A DNA stretch of 64,000 bases from Tomocerus qinae. Taxonomy: Eukaryota; Arthropoda; Collembola; Entomobryomorpha; Tomoceridae. The stretch is taken from assembly GCA_020055645.1 (NCBI GenBank), contig CM034548.1, positions 8,866,001-8,930,000 on the forward strand, given 5' to 3'. Shown here one piece after another: positions 60,001 through 64,000 of this stretch. The first letter of the stretch is position 1, and each line of letters starts with the position of its first letter. Both the position numbers and the translations under genes were made by a program. Below the pieces are notes generated by a model. That model ran no database searches and was not told the DNA's origin. It worked only from the letters and a program-made list of their open reading frames with translations.

Positions 60001-62665
60001 GAGTCCTCCTTAGACGGTGGTTTCTATTCTATACTTTCTAGTACGCAACACCAGTAGGAAACTCTAAAGAATCATTTTACATCTGCAATCTGCTTCTACA
60101 AAATCTACATCACTTCCAGTTCTACATTCTCTATCTGGATGTATGGGCGTTTTCCTCTTTGTCTCCAGAACACTTTATTATTTGCATTGTTTGTAAACTA
60201 TTTTTAATATTTGGTATTATATTATAACGTTTGCTGATATTGTACTTTTTATTTTTGCCGCTGTACCTTCTATTTCGCTTTTTATATTCAATATTTCTAA
60301 CAGGAAAAACAATTATCTCTGTCGTTTTATTGATAGAGCAAAGTAGTAGATTGACAAACGAGAGGATAAAAAGGAAACGATAATTTAATTTTCATAAAGG
60401 TTTATGAATGGATTTAATGATAGTCGTAAGAAAGGTCGATAAAACATTATTTGCCTATAAATCGGAAAATTAGGTTTGAAAACTTCCAACTGTTTTGTGA
60501 GAGAATGTTTACGACAAGACAGACACTCATCCCTCTTTGAGTTAGAGTTTCCCCACTGTCTCCTCGGATGTACACATGTAGTTGGAGAATAAAGATTTTG
60601 AAAGGAAATAATGGGAAAATGTCGTCTTGTGTTGCGTTGAGTAGTGTTAGAGGGGAGATGCATGGGCTGCGTGAGTAACTCGTGCTTGGGCAATGCCTTA
60701 GTCAAGCAGATAAAATCTATATGGATATGGGACAATTAAAACCTTTAAGAATTTACAGGCTGCTAAATTTATTGTCCATAAAAGTAGAAAATCCCACTTG
60801 ACAGACATTCAAAGAATATGGAAAGTGGGGATTAAGATTTTATAGAACATCACATTGTAGTGCACGTGTCTTGAGTTAATAAAGTTTTAATTGCAGAGAT
60901 ATTACTGCATTTCACTACTTTGACTTTACTGCGTGTTTTCTTTGCATTTAATTGATAGCCTCGTAAAACTGAATAGTAAACCCGATTGAAAAGGAAAGTT
61001 TACTTTCCTATCTCGCAAGGAATTTAAATAAGGTATTCCAAAAAAGACTTTCACTTCAAAAAAAATCCTCTCCAGCCTCCTCGTCGTAAGAAAGGAATTT
61101 TCTCAGCGATTAAATTTATTCGAGTTGCACACGCTAAGGTACACTTTAGAAACTATTTGGAGATTTATTTTTTAGAATAATGTAATACCTAAGGCTCTGC
61201 TAAAATCCGCCAGAAGACCACTAATAGATTTAGCACCAGGTCCCGCTTGTGCTCCGACGGCGAGATGCCCACTCTGTTGTCCATGGGGGGTAAGACCGAT
61301 TCCTTGAAGATGTTGCTGTGCTTGTGGTCCCTGATTTTGGTGAGTGAGTTGATGTTGAGCTCCTTGTTGTTGCTGCACCAGATTAATTTGTTGCTGGTGC
61401 TGTTGGTACTGTTGATTCTGTTGTTGTTGCTGCTGCAGATTTAGTTGCTGTTGGCTAAGGGAGACGGGTTGCTGTTGAGTCTGTGGGAATTGTGACATGG
61501 AAGTCGGGATCAGTCGTCCGCTGTGATCGTACAAACTCTGCTGCGGTGAGTGTTGATGTTGTTGCTGCTGCTGCTGCGTCTGCCATTGTTGTTGCTGCTG
61601 CTGAGAGGTGAGGCTGTTGGTATTCCCCAGCTGACTCAGTTGTTGTTGAGCCATTTGTGACGCCAATTGTTTCTGCTGGTTAATCGTCTGGAGCTGCTGT
61701 GCCTGCGAGGCTTGCAATTGCTGCTGTTGCTGAGTCTGGAGTTGTTGCTGGGTTTGCAGTTGGTGATCTTGCTGCTGTTGTTGGAGTTGATGTTGCTGCT
61801 GATGTTGTTGGCTCTGGAGTTGCTGTTGATTCTGTTGCAGCTGCTGTTGTTGTTGTATCTGGTTCTGTAGCTGCTGCTGTTGTTGTGGCTGCAAATGCGA
61901 CATTTGCTGCTGGAGCTGGTTTTGGAGTTGTTGCTGTTGGATCTGCTGCTGCGGCGTCGGCGGCTGCTGCTGGGAGAACCCATTTGATTGTTGCTGATAT
62001 GGCTGAGTTTGAGTCACAGACGATGGATCAGAGGAGGATGCGACACTTGTTGGACCCAAGATGGAATGACCGCTCATGTTGCTCCACTCGCTGCCGACTG
62101 TGTTGTCGATCCCACTTTGGCCTAGTTGGACCTGGAACAAGAGAAAAACAAGAGATGAGCCGAGGTGAGGTGACGTCCTTATCGATTATTATGTTCCAAG
62201 TGCAAGTGCTTTGGTCGCACTACATCAACGCGTCTCCTTCTCGTCTCCCTCGCTCCTCCACTTCCCTGCTCTCTACTTAATACTCAGATACACACTTCAA
62301 ATGCTCCGAATTCGACTACCGCAGGAGCAAGCCAACTGTATCTATCTGACAGAGACTCACCAGCCTCACTCACTGTATAATTTCCTCGCTCTCCTCCACC
62401 CTTCTTTACCGGCAGACTACACTTCTCGTACTAAAAGGTGAGCTGAAGGTAACTCAACTAACTACTAAAAAGGCTCCTGCCTAAGTATATACATATAATA
62501 AGTATATCTATGTAGATCTATATTATTCTAGTAGTAGAACTACGAAGCCAGCCGGAGCAAACCTAACTATGTAGTAGTATGTATGTGTACATACCTAACC
62601 ACACAGTTGCCTTTCCTAACTTGCAAGATTTGCCGAGACTTGATGTCGTCGGAGTCGGAGTGAGC
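32957..62665 (-). CDS. Fife: Fife/Piccolo-like presynaptic active-zone scaffold (multi-exon gene, 5' end outside window)
   Basis: Large minus-strand gene of at least 15 exons; about 1,950 codons lie in the window and the 5' part is beyond base 64000. Domain order: Gln-rich disordered regions, Ser/Pro linkers, charged coiled-coil segments, PDZ (GLGM loop, VLEWNG), C2A-type domain (DPYVVVYLLPE, RRTRH, PQWNQT), short tail. Known of the family: Fife, Piccolo and RIM organise the cytomatrix of the presynaptic active zone, tether vesicles and position calcium channels. Seen here: nearly every exon pair joins with matching intron phase and GT/AG borders. The exception is the link across 43388-54090, where the donor/acceptor pair is unclear. 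The PDZ core (RDPKDRSSRGNGLGMKIVGG) and the C2 start (GRIQLQI) resemble Piccolo/Fife more than RIM. The symbol is inferred from domain order and recalled similarity, not from a search. No zinc finger or C2B was seen in the window. Confidence 0.8.
33070..33757 (-). other. intron
   Basis: Intron of 688 bp (gtaaac ... gtcacaattgacag) before the proposed last exon. AT-rich, nothing else seen. Confidence 0.4.
33758..33802 (-). CDS. possible 45-nt microexon of the Fife-like gene
   Basis: It sits between acceptor ggcagtgttgcag and donor gtaaac. Phase 1 in and phase 1 out gives GKVEKETQKTEKLAI, a highly charged peptide. Its length is a multiple of three and its phase matches both neighbours, so it could be included or skipped freely. 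Support is splice-site sequence and phase only. Confidence 0.4.
33803..34785 (-). other. intron
   Basis: Intron of 983 bp if the microexon at 33758-33802 is used (gtaagc ... ggcagtgttgcag), phase 1. AT-rich, no other feature. Confidence 0.5.
34786..34953 (-). CDS. Fife: Fife-like gene: end of C2 domain and following tail
   Basis: Exon of 168 nt (phase 1 in, phase 1 out) encoding EDGILDEQPHSYSLKRDDTP, SRRRSSQSYTKSIHSVSKSG, then AFKRCSDGTTSKCSIL. LDEQPHSYSLK matches the closing strand of C2A domains (pattern LDxxPxxYxL), which confirms the join to the previous exon. After it comes a basic, Ser-rich tail (SRRRSSQS). Acceptor ctatttgttccattag, donor ttag|gtaagc. Only 56 codons long. Confidence 0.85.
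34954..35678 (-). other. intron inside the C2 domain
   Basis: Intron of 725 bp (gttctc ... ctatttgttccattag), phase 1. It contains the palindrome at 35226 and TAG-rich simple sequence at about 35155-35230. Confidence 0.75.
35226..35243. repeat. 18-bp perfect palindrome
   Basis: TACTACGTGCACGTAGTA is its own reverse complement and holds two facing ACGTG cores (bHLH-PAS/bZIP-type half-sites). It lies in the intron inside the C2 domain, next to TAG/TAC-rich repeats. It could be a binding site or simply part of the local TAC/GTA-rich background. Confidence 0.6.
35679..36341 (-). CDS. Fife: Fife-like gene: C2A-type domain, main exon
   Basis: Exon of 663 nt (phase 1 in, phase 1 out). The first half is a Ser/Thr-rich linker (PRSPSSSTEATNTSVATSS, RKMSDFPEAVPLMSTLD). 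A basic stretch GRKGKRTSNG leads into the C2 fold: GRIQLQICHDPKANILYVTV, LKARLP, DPYVVVYLLPERI, QRRTRHVPMCSSPQWNQTMV, LKTKFLEISARNYNPTGEDD, LFGKVILFLS. C2 domains of this family bind phospholipids or presynaptic partners. The usual aspartates of the third calcium loop are Asn here (NYN), so calcium binding is doubtful. Donor tcag|gttctc sits before the last strand. Confidence 0.9.
36342..37694 (-). other. intron
   Basis: Intron of 1,353 bp (gtgagt ... gatgatgtgacgcag), phase 1. Just upstream of the acceptor lies an ATG/ATC-type trinucleotide run (about 36348-36365). Otherwise AT-rich. Confidence 0.75.
37695..37924 (-). CDS. Fife: Fife-like gene: linker between PDZ and C2
   Basis: Exon of 230 nt (phase 2 in, phase 1 out). 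It begins SDYNILTGKRRQSEDECSRQ, then HSGTCSLSDSQTLYQPQDTT, an acidic stretch DENESDKGPAAD, and ends LQSGNNGAYID. Acceptor tttgttgctgtgcag; donor gtgagt is strong. Ser/Asp/Glu-rich, no domain. Confidence 0.8.
37925..38665 (-). other. intron
   Basis: Intron of 741 bp (gtaaac ... ctttgttgctgtgcag), phase 2. AT-rich, no other feature. Confidence 0.8.
38666..38774 (-). CDS. Fife: Fife-like gene: PDZ domain, second part
   Basis: Exon of 109 nt (phase 1 in, phase 2 out). It encodes DVVLEWNGVSLDNKTFEEVQ, then SILGTSSDEIELVLR. VLEWNG is the hallmark strand-turn of PDZ domains in RIM/Piccolo/Fife proteins; KTFEEVQSIL is the aB helix lining the peptide groove; IELVLR is the last strand. Donor aag|gtaaac, acceptor cggacttttag. 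Too short for simple open-frame searches. Confidence 0.9.
38775..41698 (-). other. intron inside the PDZ domain
   Basis: Intron of 2,924 bp (gtcggc ... cggacttttag), phase 1, AT-rich. No RNA gene or transposon seen in it. Confidence 0.8.
41699..41915 (-). CDS. Fife: Fife-like gene: PDZ domain, first part
   Basis: Exon of 217 nt (phase 0 in, phase 1 out): ASHLQHPTKKYKFPVKQLLL, then TRDPKDRSSRGNGLGMKIVG and GKELLDANGRLAAYVAKIIP, ending GGLADNLGDVHEG. It supplies the carboxylate-binding loop (GLGM), strands bB-bC and the start of the aA helix (GGLADNLGDV) of a PDZ domain. PDZ domains bind C-terminal peptides of partner proteins. The intron falls at the conserved EG/D boundary. The donor gtcggc is unusual at position +3 but is fixed by the exact fit with the next exon. 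Confidence 0.9.
41916..43064 (-). other. intron
   Basis: Intron of 1,149 bp (gtaaga ... ctctgcacgtag), phase 0. Part of it (about 42.6-43.0 kb) is purine-rich GA/GTA sequence on the plus strand. No other feature. Confidence 0.75.
43065..43387 (-). CDS. Fife: Fife-like gene: Ser/Lys-rich linker exon before the PDZ
   Basis: Exon of about 323 nt leaving in phase 0. It encodes NTTTKEMKIRRSSWKEGNVV, LSARLPIPPSGSGDTLIASR, a stretch with SPSIKSPIREQQTELRFPDD, and ends HSNIGAEPSPAQTKKAQ. The donor gtaaga is strong and joins in frame to ASHLQHPTKKYKFP of the PDZ exon. The 5' border is ambiguous: the acceptor ttactgttag (43388) needs phase 1 and one four bases on (gtaag) needs phase 2. Likely disordered and phosphorylatable. 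Confidence 0.7.
46744..46824. ncRNA. pre-miRNA-like hairpin or small inverted-repeat element
   Basis: Inner stem: TGCTTTCTCCATT (46766-46778) pairs perfectly with AATGGAGAAAGCA (46789-46801) around a 10-nt loop. Outer stem: AACCCAG (46744-46750) pairs with CTGGGTT (46818-46824). The bases between pair partly, giving a foldback of about 81 nt inside the large intron. Length and loop suit a pre-miRNA, but no known miRNA seed was recognised; a degenerate terminal-inverted-repeat element is the alternative. Confidence 0.35.
50826..51074 (-). CDS. candidate exon in the large intron
   Basis: The acceptor attgcgatttgcctcacag is followed by an open frame beginning IPSSRPNPSWPALLLSEKLF, then DKEMHTKKYN, open for about 80 codons. 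The start resembles the Pro/Ser-rich linkers of the Fife-like protein. No strong donor was found (gtatcg near 50945 is a weak option), so the 3' end is uncertain; the end given is only the limit of the open frame. Confidence 0.25.
   Translation of the reverse strand: MPSSRPNPSWPALLLSEKLFDKEMHTKKYNLLCLSFPLSQFNRIVSHFIRFTYLMDFTHRVVVYVRKRYFMSFCVKLIIIPM
51423..51522. repeat. tandem repeat, 28-30 bp unit, about 3.3 copies
   Basis: Units at 51423-51452, 51453-51480 (two bases shorter) and 51481-51510, with a partial diverged copy after. The consensus begins agtattcgtgtgtattctc and ends atctccacctt. Copies differ by one or two bases. Non-coding. Confidence 0.85.
52186..52361 (-). CDS. candidate exon in the large intron (possibly alternative terminal exon)
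   Basis: A very good acceptor, tccatcttttattcttccacag, is followed by 58 open codons in one frame only (phase 1 in). It reads FEIVTSYPYKLSLYVKRETI, then IRLIAAWFEILVEFEMDEKR, then SNSAPLTKLERILAVTH and a TAG stop. Composition is protein-like; no family recognised. Internal donors (gtaaaa, gtgact) would allow a shorter internal exon. It needs a phase-1 donor upstream, which the coiled-coil exon offers only weakly. Confidence 0.35.
53738..53755. repeat. (GA)n microsatellite
   Basis: Nine GA units on the plus strand, followed by aaag. Similar impure GA-rich sequence recurs at about 52.73-52.78 kb and 44.81-44.84 kb. Confidence 0.8.
53889..53904. repeat. (ATC)n microsatellite
   Basis: Five consecutive ATC/CAT units in non-coding DNA of the large intron. 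Confidence 0.7.
54039..54090 (-). CDS. possible alternative C-terminus by read-through of the long exon
   Basis: If the donor at 54090 is not used, translation runs YGVSSQGLNLPFRTVL and stops. This would give a short isoform without PDZ and C2 domains, ending in Thr-Val-Leu, a class I PDZ-ligand-like tail. It depends only on an open frame and a stop. Confidence 0.3.
54091..55220 (-). CDS. Fife: Fife-like gene: long exon with acidic run, coiled coil and His-rich tract
   Basis: Exon of about 1,130 nt (phase 0 in), acceptor cctctgtttcttag. Order: VTAGLLRPPYKSYEYESLED; Arg/Ser-rich region (RHSMRKHRKSRSWHPSPY); a run of eight Glu (SEEEEEEEED); a basic-acidic helix, EEKKARIKAEIARRRQQIQE onward to LLRISRMREG, a likely coiled coil; KSVDQLLRDQYGRYESSPS; a Gly-rich run (YSGGGGGGAS); a His-rich tract with repeats of the HHPHLS type (about 54410-54520); and an acidic Ser end (SPSASEEDRSIER). 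The 3' limit is uncertain: donor gtatgg at 54090 (phase 2) is favoured, but the frame stays open to a TGA at 54039-54041, ending ...NLPFRTVL. Confidence 0.8.
55329..55494 (-). CDS. Fife: Fife-like gene: basic linker exon
   Basis: Exon of 166 nt (phase 2 in, phase 0 out). It encodes RTDLSRNVGISRSAGASP, then LLNRKLKGHRRQLSDPKLSL and PFSPIQEDGDSELQDFDR. RRQLSDP is a PKA/14-3-3-type basic Ser motif. Acceptor gttgctgaatgcag, donor cga|gtatga. Flanking introns are 165 and 108 bp. Confidence 0.8.
55660..56173 (-). CDS. Fife: Fife-like gene: exon with charged coiled-coil segment
   Basis: Exon of 514 nt (phase 1 in, phase 2 out). The N-terminal half is Ser/Thr/Gly-rich (SSVVSSIGGKPDVVYPLSGN, TTTSGFSATSDLTTTTSVLS). 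A Leu-rich stretch follows (LAELAACLPPDLRHLLNKG), then a strongly charged helix: SYMRTLREQLQEERRQLLSE continuing through ERRRLEALRERDRELGARLD, a likely coiled coil. Acceptor tggtgtttgcag. Two donors are possible: gtattc after ...VRS, which keeps frame with the next exon, and gtaagg a few bases earlier, which does not. Confidence 0.8.
57113..57185. repeat. inverted repeat, 13-bp arms (hairpin-forming)
   Basis: TCAAATAGGCATG (57113-57125) pairs exactly with CATGCCTATTTGA (57173-57185). The stem can extend inward by a G-T wobble and two more pairs, leaving a loop of about 41 nt. Pre-miRNA-like or the remnant of a small terminal-inverted-repeat element; undecided. Confidence 0.6.
57424..57458. 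repeat. inverted repeat, 11-bp arms, 13-nt loop
   Basis: Arms AGACTCGAGCT (57424-57434) and AGCTCGAGTCT (57448-57458) are exact reverse complements, each with an XhoI-type CTCGAG core. They are GC-rich in an AT-rich intron. They could form a stem in the pre-mRNA or be a dimeric protein-binding site; function unknown. Confidence 0.7.
57630..57808 (-). CDS. Fife: Fife-like gene: Ser/Pro-rich linker exon
   Basis: Exon of 179 nt (phase 2 in, phase 1 out) encoding SLSPMRMSSFDSTIPGRSYP, then LSSLSLSRPSASESNLRKIS and GMGLSDPIPRPGSALGLLQ. Donor caag|gtacg, acceptor taattttcag. Rich in Ser, Pro and Arg with several possible kinase sites (RPS, RKIS); no domain. Confidence 0.8.
57809..58630 (-). other. 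intron
   Basis: Intron of 822 bp (gtaacc ... gataattttcag), phase 2, AT-rich. No other feature seen. Confidence 0.75.
58631..58844 (-). CDS. Fife: Fife-like gene: linker exon with RKLPCLPP motif
   Basis: Exon of 214 nt (phase 1 in, phase 2 out). It encodes TPFATPIGTPVGTPRSGRD, an acidic Ser-rich stretch (SSDTMSETDSQKS), the motif MRRKLPCLPPDQ, and a basic end KKRDRQRAQETFR. The Arg-x-Leu-Pro-x-x-Pro pattern matches the type of ligand by which RIM proteins and calcium channels bind the SH3 domains of RIM-binding protein (known for the family; binding here is inference). Confidence 0.8.
58845..58892 (-). other. very short intron (48 bp)
   Basis: Starts gtgagtaattgc and ends ttctcatgaccag. Removing it joins ...QGFGVG to LTPFATPIGTP in frame, and it carries an in-frame stop right after the donor (the frame continues C-E-stop). 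The 48-bp length is close to the practical minimum for animal introns. Confidence 0.8.
58893..59714 (-). CDS. Fife: Fife-like gene: Gln/Ser/Gly-rich exon
   Basis: Exon of 822 nt (phase 1 in, phase 1 out), about 273 codons. It opens LGSSPRPSPSEDKTEAFPIP, a Pro-directed phosphorylation-type stretch. A moderately Gln-rich region follows (LTFLQQQQRQQALGQSYIQQ, AHMYQQQMALQHQAQHMKK), then a basic patch KKTSRRAHLSS, and a Gly/Leu/Thr-rich end, AIGALTPAVVTSLGTFIGGG. Donor ggat|gtgagt is strong and the acceptor is attttattgtag. No folded domain seen; probably disordered linker. Confidence 0.85.
59715..61188 (-). other. intron
   Basis: Intron of 1,474 bp (gtatta ... attttattgtag), AT-rich. It is phase 1 and splits a Gly codon: ...SRALG / LGSSPRPSPSE.... 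An antisense reading frame near 60385-60735 has no splice support. Nothing else recognised. Confidence 0.75.
61189..62131 (-). CDS. Fife: Fife-like gene: glutamine-rich exon
   Basis: Exon of 943 nt (phase 0 in, phase 1 out) coding for about 314 residues. The first 45 or so are Ser/Thr-rich (SGHSILGPTSVASSSDPSS). Then come more than 200 residues dominated by glutamine, with regular Leu and His (QLQ, QQHQ patterns; pure runs no longer than about 6-7 Q). The end is a compact, non-repetitive segment, GAKSISGLLADFSRALG. CAG and CAA codons are mixed. The donor is ttaG|gtatta and the acceptor ttctcttgttccag. Such a tract is expected to be disordered or weakly coiled and could support scaffold assembly (inference). 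Long antisense frames over this exon are by-products of its composition. Confidence 0.85.
62132..62620 (-). other. intron
   Basis: Intron of 489 bp between the 45-nt exon and the Gln-rich exon. It begins gttagg and ends in a good pyrimidine tract, tttttctcttgttccag. It carries short TAG/TAC-rich runs; no other feature seen. Confidence 0.6.
62621..62665 (-). CDS. Fife: Fife-like gene: 45-nt exon (phase 0-0)
   Basis: Fifteen-codon microexon AHSDSDDIKSRQILQ, between acceptor tgtgtatag and donor gttagg. It enters and leaves in phase 0, so it could be skipped without shifting the frame. It joins directly to the Gln-rich exon, giving ...RQILQ-VQLGQSG.... It is acidic and Ser-rich, with no domain. 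It is the most 5' exon I can place with fair confidence. Confidence 0.6.
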
Positions 62666-62796
62666 CTATACACAAGAAGAAGGTGCATGGGATTTATTTT
62701 AAGTCCACACAGTTAGATAGATTGCATCTTTCTATAGCTATGTGTGCATTCCATAGGCATGGATAAACAAGTGTATTAGGACGACTTAGACACGAC

Positions 62797-62840
62797 CTGA
62801 CTCTGACTCTTTCTGGCACGGACACGGAACACATGCACCG
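62797..62840 (-). CDS. possible extra upstream exon of the Fife-like gene
   Basis: A 44-nt segment lies between an acceptor-like ttggttcctgacag and a weak donor (gtcgtg). Read with one base from a preceding exon it gives VHVFRVRARKSQSQ and ends in phase 0, which is what the firm 45-nt exon downstream needs. The donor is poor and the piece is short, so this may be chance. Confidence 0.25.
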
Positions 62841-64000
62841 CTGTCAGGAACCAAAACTAGGAGTAACTGAATCCTTTATAACAAATCTACACTTGCAAAC
62901 TACATCTCTAATACTTACATAAATATAAAGGCTCTCCTTTAACGACTTCACTCCCCTCTAAATAACTAAACAACTACCTACTACTACAACTCCAAATATT
63001 ATTATGTCCCCATGAACAACATACCTACACTACTTTTCAAGCCCCGTCTACAATCCTCTCTAAGCCCAACACTAAACTCTTTCCTCCTTATCATTTACAG
63101 ACATATTTATATGTCCTAGTATCAATGCACTTCGCTACAGTCCTACACATACTTATCTACACTCAACATCCTAAAAATGTCGTTGCACTCTTAAGGTAAC
63201 CTTTTTGACATATTTCTTCACTATATCTTACAAATTGATTCAAAATAATAAATCAGCTAATTCTAAATCCATTTGTAATTTTTTTCTAAAATATTTTGGT
63301 GTCCTAGAATCCAAATTACGTATTTAGTAAGAAATTTATAAATTAAAAAGGTAGTCTACATATAATGACACTATTAAATTGTAGGAGAAGTATTTTTCAA
63401 GAATGTATTTTTTGGATATACCTACTTGAAAAATGTCAATGGAGCAAAATTATCTGATGTTTATTATTATAGATAACAGTAGTTTATGCATTATGAAAGA
63501 AATTGCATAAGAGAACTGTACTGAAGCTCGGTTTCGATGAAGTCATACCAAATGCACTTTCATATGTTTCCAAATGGATATCAAGCAGTCAAAATGAGGT
63601 TTTACAGAATCAACCGCATGATCAAAGTGTCCTTTGAGTAATTATTATCTGAGATATTTTTAACCATAAGAATGAACAAATTAAAATATTTGGACAGCTT
63701 GATATAGATTTGAAACTTTAGGACTTATAATACTCCTCGGTATGCAAACTGTGATTCAATAGAAAATAAATCTAATAACTAGAGAGAATAATTTGAAAGC
63801 AATGTGCTGGGTGAGATAGAAAGGTGTAGAAAAACTGGTTACAAGTGAATGGGAGTTAAAAAGAAAGTGAGAGATGGTATTTGCACGTTGGATAACTGGC
63901 AGTTAGGGATCTGTTACTTGTACATTATATAGTAGGTAATAGGTAGTGCTGGAGGGTATTTAGAAAAGTCAGTTTGTGAGTGGGAATAGATAAATAAAGA

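Noticed and set aside
61636-61983. Minus-strand Ser/Asn/Arg-rich 115-codon frame
   Set aside because: Frame-shifted reading of the same Gln codons (AGC/AAC); not the frame that joins to the neighbouring exons.
61699-62280. 193-codon plus-strand frame over the Gln-rich exon (Ala/Val-rich)
   Set aside because: Antisense of CAG/CAA repeats gives Leu-, Ala- or Val-rich frames automatically; the minus strand has the splice-consistent frame.

Overview
The window looks like an arthropod-type (in any case invertebrate) nuclear genome. It is AT-rich, its genes have many exons with introns from 48 bp to about 10.7 kb, there are many short microsatellites (GA, ATC, TAG/TAC-rich), and I see no operons, no bacterial ribosome-binding sites and no rRNA, tRNA or CRISPR. 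I cannot name the species.

The right half (about 33 to 64 kb) is dominated by one large gene on the minus strand. I rebuilt it exon by exon from splice sites and reading phase. In transcript order it encodes: a short acidic/serine piece; a very glutamine-rich exon (61189-62131); a second Gln/Gly-rich exon (58893-59714); a Ser/Pro-rich linker with an RKLPCLPP motif (58631-58844); more linker (57630-57808); a charged helical segment (55660-56173); a basic linker (55329-55494); a long exon with an acidic run, a coiled coil and a His-rich tract (54091-55220); a Ser/Pro linker (43065-43387); a PDZ domain split over two exons (41699-41915 and 38666-38774); a linker (37695-37924); a C2 domain split over two exons (35679-36341 and 34786-34953); and a short C-terminal tail (to 32957). 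One PDZ followed by a C2A-type domain, with this PDZ sequence and a long disordered Gln-rich region before them, points to a presynaptic active-zone scaffold of the Fife/Piccolo/RIM family, closest in style to Fife/Piccolo. The 5' end of the gene, where the family normally has a zinc finger, lies beyond base 64000. No second C2 domain (C2B) was recognised downstream.

The link between the coiled-coil exon (54 kb) and the next firm exon (43.4 kb) is not settled. The 10.7-kb gap holds several exon-like segments that could be alternative or missing exons, and a pre-miRNA-like hairpin at 46.7 kb.

The left half (1 to about 32.6 kb) is mostly AT-rich DNA with no gene I can firmly support. A few stretches (9.1, 12.5, 13.9-14.3, 19.4 and 21.3 kb) have protein-like reading frames or good splice signals and are listed as low-confidence candidates. 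I recognised no transposable element by sequence.
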